Assembly: GCF_008386585.1 (NCBI RefSeq) | Contig: NZ_VUOB01000076.1 | Location: 31,888-95,887, forward strand | Source: Solihabitans fulvus | GTDB lineage: Bacteria; Actinomycetota; Actinomycetes; Mycobacteriales; Pseudonocardiaceae | Direction: 5' to 3' | DNA length: 64,000 nucleotides | Shown: positions 19,224 to 28,020 of the stretch, one piece after another | Layout of the letters: every line of letters starts with the position of its first letter | How positions within the stretch are numbered: the stretch's first letter is position 1 | Made by a program: the position numbers and the translations under genes | Notes under the pieces: model-generated | Seen by the model: only the letters and a program-made list of their open reading frames with translations | What the model was told of the DNA's origin: nothing | The model's database searches: none

Positions 19224-19235
19224 CGAAGCGCTTCG
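19224..19235. promoter_or_regulatory. Operator CGAAGCGCTTCG
   Basis: A perfect 12-bp palindrome 23 bases before the LacI ATG at 19258, which strongly suggests autoregulation by that protein. The same core occurs at 39000 and 60372. Confidence 0.8.
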
Positions 19236-19257
19236 GTCGCGTACCTATCATGGAGCG

Positions 19258-20265
19258 ATGGTCACCATCGTCGATGTCGCCAGGGCCGCCGGCGTGTCGC
19301 CGAGCACGGTCTCGTACGTGCTCTCCGGAAAGCGGACGATCTCCAAGGAGACCCGCCGCCGCGTGGAACGCAGCATCCACAAGCTGGGATACCAGCCGAA
19401 CGCCGGGGCACGGGCACTGGCCAGCAACCGGACCAACGTGCTCGCGCTGGTCGTGCCGCTGCGGACGGACCTGAACGTGCCGGTCGTCATGCAGTTCGTC
19501 GCGGCGACGGTCGCCAAGGCGCGGAGTTTCGGCCATGACGTGTTGCTGCTGACCAAGGACGAGGGTCCAGACGGTCTGCGCCGGGTAGCGGGTTCGTCGC
19601 TCGCCGACGCGATGATCGTGCTGGACGTGGAGTCCTCGGAGCCGCGCGTGCCGGTACTGCGGGAGCTGGGACGGCCGGTCGTGCTCATCGGCGTGCCCAC
19701 CGACCCCGGCGGACTGACCTGCGTCGATCTGGACTTCACCGAGGCGGGCGCGGCGTCGGTCACGCACCTCGCCGAACTCGGTCACCGCGCCGTCGCGCTG
19801 CTCGGCCCTTCTCCCGCGGTGTACGAGCGCGGCACGAGCTACGCGGACCGGTTCCTTGCCGGGTTCAAGCAGGCCGCGAGCAGCAACAAGGTGCGTGCCA
19901 CCACGATGGCCTGCGCGCCGACCTACGACGCGCTGCGCACGTGCCTGGACACCCTGCTGGCCCGTCGCCAGCGGATCACCGGCCTGGTCGCGCACAACGA
20001 GGCCGTCCTCGGCCCGTTGCTCTCCGAACTCGACCGCCGTGGCCTGTCGGTCCCCGGCGACATCTCGGTGCTCGCCGTGTGCCCGCCGGACATGGCCGAG
20101 GCCCAGGTGTTCCCGCTGACCTCGCTCGCCATCCCGGTCGTCGAACTCGGCGAGCTGGCCGTCGAGATGGCCATGCGCCAGCTCGACGGCCCAGCTCGTC
20201 CCGAGGTCCGGTTGCTCTCGCCGCAGATCACCGATCGTGGCAGCACCGGCCCTGTGGCGTCCTGA
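19258..20265 (+). CDS. LacI-family regulator (paralog of the one at 919)
   Basis: 335 residues. The HTH (VTIVDVARAAGVSPSTVSYV) and most of the sensor domain (GHDVLLLTKDEGPDGLRRVAGS, RVPVLRELG, VLIGVPTD) closely match the regulator at 919, so the two are recent paralogs. The ATG at 19258 follows the CGAAGCGCTTCG operator, the probable autoregulatory site. By operator sharing it is a candidate repressor of the alpha-xyloside transporter operon (box at 39000) and of the enzyme at 58120 (box at 60372). It ends three bases from the convergent mmsB gene. Confidence 0.95.
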   Translation: MVTIVDVARAAGVSPSTVSYVLSGKRTISKETRRRVERSIHKLGYQPNAGARALASNRTNVLALVVPLRTDLNVPVVMQFVAATVAKARSFGHDVLLLTKDEGPDGLRRVAGSSLADAMIVLDVESSEPRVPVLRELGRPVVLIGVPTDPGGLTCVDLDFTEAGAASVTHLAELGHRAVALLGPSPAVYERGTSYADRFLAGFKQAASSNKVRATTMACAPTYDALRTCLDTLLARRQRITGLVAHNEAVLGPLLSELDRRGLSVPGDISVLAVCPPDMAEAQVFPLTSLAIPVVELGELAVEMAMRQLDGPARPEVRLLSPQITDRGSTGPVAS

Positions 20266-20268
20266 CCG

Positions 20269-21489
20269 TCACGCGCCCGCCCGCCGTTTGGTCCAGATGT
20301 CGTAGACGACCGCGGCCAACAGCACCAGGCCCTTCACCAGCATGACCCGCTCGCTCGGCGCCCCGATCAACGACATCCCATTGTTGATCACCGCCATGAT
20401 CAGGCCGCCGGTGATGGCCCCGACGACCTTCCCGACCCCGCCCTGCACCGCGGCGCCGCCGATGAAGGCCGCCGCGATGGCGTCCAGCTCGAAGGAGTTG
20501 CCGGCGGTCGGGCCCGCCTGGTTGAGGCGGCCGGCGAAGATCACCCCGGCGAGAGCGGCCAGCACACCCATGTTCACGAAGATCCAGAACGTGACCGACT
20601 TGACCTTGACGCCGGACAGCTCCGCCGCCTGTCGATTGCCGCCGATGGCGTAGATGTGCCGGCCGAACACCGACCGGTTGGCCAGCAGCGAGTACCCGAG
20701 CACCAGGACGGTCAGCAACACCAGTACCCACGGGATGTTCCTGAACCTGGCCAGCTGGACGACGACCGCGAGGACCACCACGCTCGCACCGCCCACCTTC
20801 AGCGCGAACACCCCGAACGGGTCCACCTGCTGGAGGTAGCCGAGTCGGGCCTTGCGTCGCTGCCACTGCAAGACCACGATCGCCAGCACCCCGGCGACGC
20901 CGGCCAGGACGCTGATCAGGTCCGCGCCGCCCAACGGGCCGAGGCCGATGTTGCCGAGATAGCCGTCGGTGAACCCGTTCGACAGCGTCCGGAGCGAGGA
21001 CGGGAACGGCCCGATTCCCTGGTTGCCGAGCACCGTCAGGGTCAACGCCCGGAAAGCCAGCATCCCGGCCAGGGTGACGATGAACGCCGGAATCCCGAAG
21101 TACGCGACCCAGTACCCCTGCCACGCCCCGATGGCCGCGCCCGCCACCAGCGTGATCAGCAGCGCCGGCAGCCACGGCATGCCCATGTTCACGGTCAGCA
21201 CCGCGCACAACGCCCCGCACACGGCCACCACCGAGCCCACCGACAGGTCGATGTGCCCGGCGATGATGACCAGCATCATCCCCATCGCCAGAATGAGGAT
21301 GTAGGAGTTCTGCACGATGATGTTGGAGATGTTCTGCGGCTCCAACAGCACCCCGTGCGTCAGGACGGTGAACAGCACGACGATCAACGCGAAGGCGACG
21401 TAGATACCGCCTTCCCTCGGGTTGAACGAGATTCGTCGTAGCTGCGGCGACCCCGAACGCACCTGGGTGGACGCCTTGGTGACAGTCAT
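20269..21489 (-). CDS. mmsB: Multiple-sugar ABC transporter permease (MmsB/GguB type)
   Basis: 406 residues, BPD_transp_2 family (CUT2) with about ten membrane segments; GHIDLSVGSVVAVCGAL and the C-terminal GAITGGLIMAVINNG are diagnostic. It is longer than RbsC because of a cytoplasmic insertion (about residues 190-250), a feature of the GguB/XylH subgroup. The ATG at 21489 overlaps the ATPase stop. It is the last gene of the araB-araD-araA-chvE-mmsA-mmsB operon, so its likely substrate is L-arabinose, perhaps with D-xylose or galactose. Confidence 0.93.
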   Translation of the reverse strand: MTVTKASTQVRSGSPQLRRISFNPREGGIYVAFALIVVLFTVLTHGVLLEPQNISNIIVQNSYILILAMGMMLVIIAGHIDLSVGSVVAVCGALCAVLTVNMGMPWLPALLITLVAGAAIGAWQGYWVAYFGIPAFIVTLAGMLAFRALTLTVLGNQGIGPFPSSLRTLSNGFTDGYLGNIGLGPLGGADLISVLAGVAGVLAIVVLQWQRRKARLGYLQQVDPFGVFALKVGGASVVVLAVVVQLARFRNIPWVLVLLTVLVLGYSLLANRSVFGRHIYAIGGNRQAAELSGVKVKSVTFWIFVNMGVLAALAGVIFAGRLNQAGPTAGNSFELDAIAAAFIGGAAVQGGVGKVVGAITGGLIMAVINNGMSLIGAPSERVMLVKGLVLLAAVVYDIWTKRRAGA

Positions 21490-23003
21490 GCCGATTCCTT
21501 TGTCATGTACTGCATCAGCCGCTCCTGTGAGGCCTCCGCGCGGTCGACCTCGCCGGTGATCCGGCCGCGGGACAGGGCGTAGATCCGGTCGCACAGGCCG
21601 AGCAGCTCAGGCAGCTCCGAGGAGATCACCAGAATCGCCTTCCCCTCGTCGGCCAGCCGGTTGATGATGGTGTAGATCTCGTACTTCGCGCCGACGTCGA
21701 TGCCCCTGGTCGGCTCGTCCAAAATCAACACGTCCGGGTCGGTGAGGATCCACTTCGACAGCACGACTTTCTGTTGGTTGCCGCCGCTGAGCTTCCCGGT
21801 GATGCTCCGGACGCTGGGCGCCTTGATGTTCATCTGGCGCTGGTACTTCGTGGCCACCTGGTGTTCCTCGTTCTCGTTCACCCAGCCACGGCTGGAGAGC
21901 TGACCGAGACCCGCCGAGGAGATGTTGCGTTTGATGTCGTCGATCAGGTTGAGGCCGTACCGTTTCCGGTCCTCCGTGACGTACGCGATCCCGTTGGCGA
22001 TCGCGTCCCGCACCGAACGAAGGCGGACCTCCTTGCCGTCCTTGACGACGCGGCCGGAGATGTCCTTTCCATACGTGCGACCGAAGACGCTCATCGCCAA
22101 CTCGGTTCTGCCGGCCCCCATCAGGCCGGCGAGGCCGACGATCTCCCCACGGTGCAGCACCAGGTTCGCGTGGTCGACCACCACCCGACCGGTCTGCGTC
22201 GGGCTGTGCACGGTCCAGTCCTCGATCCGCAGGACCTCCGCGCCGACGGTCGGGACGTGCGGCGGGAAGCGGTCGGACAGGTCCCGCCCAACCATGGCCG
22301 AGATGATCCTTCCCTCGGTGGCCTCCGTCGTCGGGAAGTCCGCCACGGTCCGGCCGTCCCGCAGGATCGTGATCGAGTCGGCCACGGCCATGATCTCGTT
22401 GAGCTTGTGCGAGATGATCACGCAGGTCACGCCCTGCTCACGCAGTTGACGCAGCAGCCCGAGCAGGTGCTCGGAGTCGCTGTCGTTCAGTGCCGCGGTC
22501 GGCTCGTCCAGGATCAGCAACCGCACTGACTTCGACAGCGCCTTGGCGATCTCGACCAGCTGCTGCTTGCCGACGCCGAGCTCGTTCACCGGCGTGACCG
22601 GCAGTTCGTCAAGGCCGACCCGGCGAAGCAGTTCGGCGGCGGCGTGGTTGGTCCGGTTCCAGTCGATCAGGCCACCGGAGGACAGCTCGTTGCCAAGGAA
22701 GATGTTCTCCGCGATGGAGAGCTGCGGGCACAGCGCGAGTTCCTGGTGGATGATCACGATCCCGCGCCGCTCGCTGTCCCTGATCGACGAGAATGCGCAC
22801 TCGGCGCCGTCGAACTCGATCGACCCGGAGTACGACCCGTGCGGGTAGACACCGGACAGCACCTTCATCAGGGTCGACTTGCCGGCGCCGTTCTCACCGC
22901 AGATCGCGTGGATCTCGCCTCGGCGGACATCCAGGTGGACGTCCTCGAGCGCCTTGACCCCCGGGAACGTCTTGGTGATGTCCCGCATCCGGAGAATGGT
23001 CAT
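21486..23003 (-). CDS. mmsA: Multiple-sugar ABC transporter ATPase (MmsA/GguA type)
   Basis: 505 residues with two ABC domains in tandem, as in all CUT2 ATPases. Walker A of the first domain is GENGAGKST (about 37-45), followed by HQELAL, a degenerate signature (VNELGVGKQQ) and ILDEPTAALN; the second half has the normal signature KLSGGNQQKV and LDEPTRGIDVG. It energises MmsB and shares four-base overlaps with both neighbours. Unlike the CUT1 systems of this window, this importer brings its own ATPase. Confidence 0.94.
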   Translation of the reverse strand: MTILRMRDITKTFPGVKALEDVHLDVRRGEIHAICGENGAGKSTLMKVLSGVYPHGSYSGSIEFDGAECAFSSIRDSERRGIVIIHQELALCPQLSIAENIFLGNELSSGGLIDWNRTNHAAAELLRRVGLDELPVTPVNELGVGKQQLVEIAKALSKSVRLLILDEPTAALNDSDSEHLLGLLRQLREQGVTCVIISHKLNEIMAVADSITILRDGRTVADFPTTEATEGRIISAMVGRDLSDRFPPHVPTVGAEVLRIEDWTVHSPTQTGRVVVDHANLVLHRGEIVGLAGLMGAGRTELAMSVFGRTYGKDISGRVVKDGKEVRLRSVRDAIANGIAYVTEDRKRYGLNLIDDIKRNISSAGLGQLSSRGWVNENEEHQVATKYQRQMNIKAPSVRSITGKLSGGNQQKVVLSKWILTDPDVLILDEPTRGIDVGAKYEIYTIINRLADEGKAILVISSELPELLGLCDRIYALSRGRITGEVDRAEASQERLMQYMTKESA

Positions 23004-24121
23004 TTCAACTGGTCCGCCGAGTAGTAGCCGGAGTCCACCAGCACCTTCTGGAGGTTGTCCTTGCCGACGACCACCGGCTGGAGCAGCTGGCTCGGCACGA
23101 CCTTGACCCCGTTGTTGTAGTCCGTGGTGTTGTTCACCTGCGGCTTGTCGCCCTTGAGCACGGTGTCTGCCATGCCAACGGTGGCCTTGGCCAGGTCACG
23201 GGTGTCCTTGAAGACCGTCGAGTACTGCTCGCCGGCGATGATCGACTTGACCGAGGCGACCTCCGCGTCCTGCCCGGTCACCACAGGGTAGGGCTGCGAA
23301 CCCGTGCCGTAGCCGTTGCTCTTGAGCGCGGACAGGATGCCGATCGACAGCCCGTCGTACGGCGAGAGCACGCCAGCAACGGTCTGGCCGCCGTGGTAGG
23401 TCTTGGTCAGCAGGTCCTCCATCCGACGCTGCGCGGTCGCCGGGTCCCACCGCAGGATCGCCACCGTCGCGAAGTCGGTCTGTCCACTCGCGACCTTCAG
23501 CACGCCCTTGTCCAGGTACGGCTTCAACACCGACATCGCGCCGTTGAAGAAGAACGTGGCGTTGTTGTCGTCCGGCGAGCCGGCGAACAGCTCGACGTTG
23601 AACGGCCCGGTGACGCTAGGGTCGTCCGTGCCGTCGACCTTCTTGATCTTCAGCCCGGTCAGCAGCGAGGTCGCCTGCTCGACGCCGACCTTGAAGTTGT
23701 CGAACGTGGCGTAGTAGTCCACGTTCGGGCTGTTGCGGATCAGCCGGTCGTACGCGATGACCGGGATCTTCTTGTCCGCAGCCTCCTGAAGCTGGGTGGT
23801 GATCGCCGTGCCGTCGATCGAGGCGATCACGAGCAGCTTCGCGCCCTTGGTGATCTGGTTCTCGATCTGGTTCACCTGCGTCGGGATGTCGTTCTCGGCG
23901 TACTGGAGGTCCACCTTGTAGCCCAGCTTCTCCAGCTGTGCCTTGATGTTGTCCCCGTCATGGATCCAACGCTCGGACGACTTCGTCGGCATCGTCACGC
24001 CGACCAACCCGCCCGCGTTGGCCCCTGGCTGCGAGGCCTGGTCGGCGGTCTTGGCGCTCGACCCGCACGCGGAGAGCGTGACGGCGAGCGCGAGGACTCC
24101 AGCGACAGCGGCGATTCTCAT
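23000..24121 (-). CDS. chvE: ChvE-type sugar-binding lipoprotein
   Basis: 373 residues with lipobox LSAC (Cys19) and a type-I periplasmic-binding fold. GVTMPTKSSERWIHDGDNI at the N-terminus, IPVIAYDRLI and the C-terminal VLVDSGYYSADQLK match the ChvE/xylose-binding family, known for binding L-arabinose, D-galactose and D-xylose. The ATG overlaps the araA stop by one base, so synthesis is coupled to arabinose isomerase, which points to L-arabinose as the main ligand here. Confidence 0.93.
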   Translation of the reverse strand: MRIAAVAGVLALAVTLSACGSSAKTADQASQPGANAGGLVGVTMPTKSSERWIHDGDNIKAQLEKLGYKVDLQYAENDIPTQVNQIENQITKGAKLLVIASIDGTAITTQLQEAADKKIPVIAYDRLIRNSPNVDYYATFDNFKVGVEQATSLLTGLKIKKVDGTDDPSVTGPFNVELFAGSPDDNNATFFFNGAMSVLKPYLDKGVLKVASGQTDFATVAILRWDPATAQRRMEDLLTKTYHGGQTVAGVLSPYDGLSIGILSALKSNGYGTGSQPYPVVTGQDAEVASVKSIIAGEQYSTVFKDTRDLAKATVGMADTVLKGDKPQVNNTTDYNNGVKVVPSQLLQPVVVGKDNLQKVLVDSGYYSADQLK

Positions 24122-25632
24122 CAGATTCCTCCCTTGAGCCGGTAGTACGCCTGGTTCCAGCGCACCCGGTCGGCGAACGTGCTTGGGGTGGTGTCCCTGT
24201 CGATCACCAACAACTCGGTGTTCACCATGGTTGAGAAGTCACGCAGGGTCTCGACGCCGACGGCCTGGGTCAGCACGGTGTGGTGCGGTCCGCCGGCGAT
24301 GAGCCACGACTCGGCGGACGTCGACAGCGACGGGCTCGGCCGCCACACCGCCCGCGCGACCGGCAGGCGCTCCAGCGGTTCGTCCGGCGGGACGACCTCG
24401 ATCTCGTTGGCCACGAACCGGAACCGGTCGCCGAGGTCGGCAAGGCCGATGACGACGCCGGGGCCGGAAGCGGAGTCGAACACGAGCCGTACCGGGTCCT
24501 CCCTGCCGCCGATGCCGAGCGGGTGGATCTCGCAGGACGGCCGCTGCCCGGCGATGCTCGGGCACACCTCCAGCATGTGCGCGCCGAGGATCTTCGGCTC
24601 GCCCGGTCCGAAGTGGTAGGTGTAGTCCTCCATGAACGACGTGCCCCGACCGGTGCCGTGGCCCATCGCCTTCACTGCCGCGAGGAGCGCGGAGGTCTTC
24701 CAGTCCCCCTCGCCACCGAAGCCGTAGCCGTCGGCCATCAGCCGCTGCACGGCCAGGCCGGGCAACTGGCGCAGACCGCCGAGGTCCTCGAAGTTCGTGG
24801 TGAACGCGCCGAAACCGCCGTCGGTGAGGAACCCGCGCAGGCCGACCTCGATCCTGGCCGCGTATCTCAGCGCATCGCGCCGATCACCGCCGGCCCGGAG
24901 CTCGGGAGCCAGGTCGTAGACGTCGGCGTACTCGGCGACGAGCGCGTCCACCGCGCCGTCCGGCACGGCGTCGACCCGCTCGACCAGGTCGTTGACCCCG
25001 TGGGTGTTCACCGAGACGCCGAACCTCAGCTCGGCCTCGACCTTGTCGCCCTCGGTCACGGCGACGTCCCGCATGTTGTCGCCGAACCGGGCCAACTTCA
25101 GCGAGCGCAGGTGCGCGAGGCCCGTGGCCGCTCGCACCCATTCGTCGACGCGTCCGACCAGCCGAGGGTCGCTCGCGTGCCCGACAACGGTCTTGCGGGC
25201 GACCCCGAGTCGCGTCTGGATGTAGCCGAACTCGCGGTCGCCGTGCGCGGCCTGGTTGAGGTTCATGAAGTCCATGTCGATGGTTCGCCATGGCAGCGCC
25301 TCGTTGAGCTGGGTGTGCAGGTGCAGCAGCGGCTTGCGCAGCATGTCCAGCCCGGTGATCCACATCTTCGCGGGCGAGAAGGTGTGCATCCACGCGATCA
25401 CGCCGACGCACGTCGGGTCGGCGTTCGCGGCGAGCATCACCTGGCGGATGCCGGCGGTGCCGGTGAGCACCGGGTGGCCGACGATGTCCGCGGCGATGGC
25501 GCCGGAGTCGGCCAACATTCGCTGGATCTGCTGCGACTGGGCGGCGACCTGGTCCAGGGTGTCCTGGCCGTAGAGGGCTTGGCTTCCGGTGAGGAACCAG
25601 ACCCGGGGCTTGCTTTCCACCTGTGTCATCAA
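24121..25632 (-). CDS. araA: L-arabinose isomerase
   Basis: 503 residues, matching the ~500 of known AraA. It converts L-arabinose to L-ribulose in the cytoplasm with Mn2+. The N-terminal VWFLTGSQALYG and the metal-site region SFMEDYTYHFGPGEPKILGAHMLEVCP are characteristic, and MHTFSPAKMWI is conserved. Two tandem ATG codons (25632, 25629) overlap the araD stop; the first is taken. It is the third gene of the araB-D-A operon and is directly followed by the importer genes. Confidence 0.97.
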   Translation of the reverse strand: MMTQVESKPRVWFLTGSQALYGQDTLDQVAAQSQQIQRMLADSGAIAADIVGHPVLTGTAGIRQVMLAANADPTCVGVIAWMHTFSPAKMWITGLDMLRKPLLHLHTQLNEALPWRTIDMDFMNLNQAAHGDREFGYIQTRLGVARKTVVGHASDPRLVGRVDEWVRAATGLAHLRSLKLARFGDNMRDVAVTEGDKVEAELRFGVSVNTHGVNDLVERVDAVPDGAVDALVAEYADVYDLAPELRAGGDRRDALRYAARIEVGLRGFLTDGGFGAFTTNFEDLGGLRQLPGLAVQRLMADGYGFGGEGDWKTSALLAAVKAMGHGTGRGTSFMEDYTYHFGPGEPKILGAHMLEVCPSIAGQRPSCEIHPLGIGGREDPVRLVFDSASGPGVVIGLADLGDRFRFVANEIEVVPPDEPLERLPVARAVWRPSPSLSTSAESWLIAGGPHHTVLTQAVGVETLRDFSTMVNTELLVIDRDTTPSTFADRVRWNQAYYRLKGGI

Positions 25633-26315
25633 CGCTCCTGGTGCTGGCCGTAGACGTTCTGATAGCGGTCGTGCAGCCGGTCGATGTCCTCCTGGCGCAA
25701 CGGTTCTGGCGTGCCGAGCTGACGCGCGATGTGGACGGTCCTGGCCACGTCCTCCACCATCACCGCCGCCTTGACCGCCGATCGCGCGTCCCTGCCGACC
25801 GTGAACGGACCGTGGTTGCGCATCAGCACCGCGGGCGACCGGCTGCCGCGCAGGGTGTCCACGATCCCTCGGCCGATCGAGTCGTCACCGATCATGGCGA
25901 ACGGCCCGACCGGGACCTCCCCGCCGAACTCGTCCGCGATCATGGTGAGCACGCACGGAATCGGTTCTCCGCGCGCGGCCCACGCCGTCGCGAAGGTCGA
26001 GTGCGTGTGGACGACCCCGCCGACCTCGGGCATGTGTCGGTAGACGTACGCGTGGGCGGCGGTGTCCGAGGACGGCGCGAACCGGCCGTGCACCAGTTCT
26101 CCGTGCAGGTCGGTGACGACCATGGTGTCCTCGGTGAGTTGGTCGTAGGACACCCCGGACGGCTTGATCACCATCAGGTCCTCGCCAGGGACACGGGCGG
26201 AGACGTTGCCAGCGGTCCAGATCACCAGCTCGTTGCGGGTCAGCTCCCCGTGCAGCGCGGCGACTGTCCGGCACAGGTCTGCGACCGTGTCCAGCACGGC
26301 CGTGGACATGGGCAT
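25629..26315 (-). CDS. araD: L-ribulose-5-phosphate 4-epimerase
   Basis: 228 residues, class II aldolase/epimerase fold. It interconverts L-ribulose 5-phosphate and D-xylulose 5-phosphate, linking arabinose to the pentose phosphate pathway. The Zn ligands are visible in HTHSTFATAWA and in the later HGPFT, with WTAGNVSARV and KPSGVSY as the phosphate-binding segments. The ATG abuts the araB TAG stop with no gap, and its own stop overlaps araA. Confidence 0.97.
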   Translation of the reverse strand: MPMSTAVLDTVADLCRTVAALHGELTRNELVIWTAGNVSARVPGEDLMVIKPSGVSYDQLTEDTMVVTDLHGELVHGRFAPSSDTAAHAYVYRHMPEVGGVVHTHSTFATAWAARGEPIPCVLTMIADEFGGEVPVGPFAMIGDDSIGRGIVDTLRGSRSPAVLMRNHGPFTVGRDARSAVKAAVMVEDVARTVHIARQLGTPEPLRQEDIDRLHDRYQNVYGQHQER

Positions 26316-27959
26316 CTACTTCTGTCCCTTCTGGACTTTGCGGCGGGCCCGGAGCCGGTGCATGACATCGTTGCCGCCCCGGCCGAAGTAGTCGTGCAAC
26401 ATCCGGTACTCCTCGAACAGCTCCTGGTACGCCTCGACATTGACCTCGATCGGCAGGTAGACGTCCTTGGCCATCGAGCCCATGGCGTTCGCCGCGGCGT
26501 GGATGTCCTGGTACGCCCCGGCTGCGACGGCGGCGTGCATCGCCGACCCAAGGGCGGGTCCCTGCGCCGAGCCGATGGTGGACAGCGGCAGGTTCGTGAC
26601 GTCCGCGTAGATCTGCATGAGCAGGTCGTTGCGCACCAACCCGCCCGCGATCACCAGCTCCCGCACCGGCACACCCGCGTCGATGAACGTGTCGACGATC
26701 ATGCGCGTGCCGAACGCCGTTGCCTCAAGCAACGCGCGGTAGACGTCCTCCGGCTTGGTCGCCAGCGTCTGCCCGACGACGACGCCGGACAGTTCGTGGT
26801 CGACCAGCACCGAACGGTTTCCGAGGTGCCAGTCAAGGGCGATCAGGCCGTGCTCGCCGATGCGCTGGTCGCGGGCCAGGTTGGTGAGGTGTTCGTGCGG
26901 ATCCGCCACCTGGTACGGAACGCAGTTGTCGACGAACCAGGCGAAGATGTCGCCGACCCCGCTCTGCCCTGCCTCATACCCCCAGAGCCCCGGCACGATC
27001 CCGCCGTCGACGACCCCACACATGCCCGGCACCTCGCGGAGTTCGGCGCCGTTCATCACGTGACACGTGGAGGTCCCCATGATGGCGACCATCTGCCCTG
27101 GCTCGACGGCCCGCGCCGCGGGCGCGGTGACATGGGCGTCGACGTTGCCCACCGCGACGGCGATACCCTCGGGCAGTCCCGTCCACGCGGCCGCCTCGGC
27201 GGTGAGCATTCCGGCCGGCGCGCCGAGCTGTCCCAGCGGATGGGCGAGCTTGTCCACGACGAAGTCGCCGAAGTCGGGGTTCAGCTCGGCGAGGAAGTCC
27301 CTGCTCGGGTACTGCCCGTCCTGGTAGATGCCCTTGTACCCGGCCGTGCACGCGTTTCGTACGTAGTTCCCGGTGAGCTGCCAGACGATCCAGTCCGCGA
27401 GCTCCACGAGGTGGCGCGTCGCGGCGTACACCTGTGGCGCGTCCTCGAGGATCTCCAGGGCCTTGGCGAACTCCCACTCGGCGGAGATCAGCCCGCCGTA
27501 CCGTGGCAACCACTTCTCGGTCCTGGCCCGAGCGAGATCGTTGATCCGGTCGGCCTGCGGCTGGGCCGCGTGATGCTTCCAGAGCTTGACGTAGGCGTGC
27601 GGCTCGTCGGCGAACTCCGGCAGCTCGCACAACGGTGTGCCGGCGGAGGTGACCGGGACCACCGTGCACGCTGTGAAGTCCGTGCCGATACCGATCACGT
27701 CCCGAGGGTCGGCGCCGGCGTCGCGCAGGGCCTCGGGCACCGCGGTGCGCAGCACCTCGATGTAGTCCATGGGGACCTGGAGTGCCCAGTCCGGCGGGAG
27801 CGCACGGCCGCTGGGCAGGGCCCGGTCGAGGACGCCGTGCGGGTACTCGTGGACAGCACTGCCGAGCTCGGCGCCGTCACGTACCCGGACCACGACGGCC
27901 CGCCCGGAGAGGGTGCCGAAGTCGACACCGACGACCAGGGGTTCCGCGTGTGCTGACAC
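26316..27959 (-). CDS. araB: Ribulokinase
   Basis: 547 residues, FGGY kinase family. It phosphorylates L-ribulose with ATP. The N-terminal VVGVDFGTLSGRAVVV is the phosphate-binding turn, GIGTDFTACTVVP is the family's substrate-region motif, and AGGLVRNDLLMQIYADV is the FGGY signature 2 region. The GTG start at 27959 has an excellent AAAGGAGG site five bases upstream. It is the first gene of the operon, and a perfect TGTTAGCGCTAACA operator lies 16 bases before the start codon, just ahead of the ribosome site. Confidence 0.97.
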   Translation of the reverse strand: MSAHAEPLVVGVDFGTLSGRAVVVRVRDGAELGSAVHEYPHGVLDRALPSGRALPPDWALQVPMDYIEVLRTAVPEALRDAGADPRDVIGIGTDFTACTVVPVTSAGTPLCELPEFADEPHAYVKLWKHHAAQPQADRINDLARARTEKWLPRYGGLISAEWEFAKALEILEDAPQVYAATRHLVELADWIVWQLTGNYVRNACTAGYKGIYQDGQYPSRDFLAELNPDFGDFVVDKLAHPLGQLGAPAGMLTAEAAAWTGLPEGIAVAVGNVDAHVTAPAARAVEPGQMVAIMGTSTCHVMNGAELREVPGMCGVVDGGIVPGLWGYEAGQSGVGDIFAWFVDNCVPYQVADPHEHLTNLARDQRIGEHGLIALDWHLGNRSVLVDHELSGVVVGQTLATKPEDVYRALLEATAFGTRMIVDTFIDAGVPVRELVIAGGLVRNDLLMQIYADVTNLPLSTIGSAQGPALGSAMHAAVAAGAYQDIHAAANAMGSMAKDVYLPIEVNVEAYQELFEEYRMLHDYFGRGGNDVMHRLRARRKVQKGQK

Positions 27960-27975
27960 AGGCCCTCCTTTGCAG

Positions 27976-27989
27976 TGTTAGCGCTAACA
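27976..27989. promoter_or_regulatory. Arabinose-type LacI operator TGTTAGCGCTAACA
   Basis: A perfect 14-bp palindrome just upstream of the araB ribosome-binding site. Identical boxes stand at 32523, 39170 and 47214, with a one-base variant at 33640, all before arabinose-related genes. Confidence 0.9.
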
Positions 27990-28020
27990 TTTCGCTCGCG
28001 CGTCAGTCAGGCAGAACTGG

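Noticed and set aside
25623..27956. A 777-codon open frame on the + strand
   Set aside because: Antisense of araD and araB; composition is that of a shadow frame.
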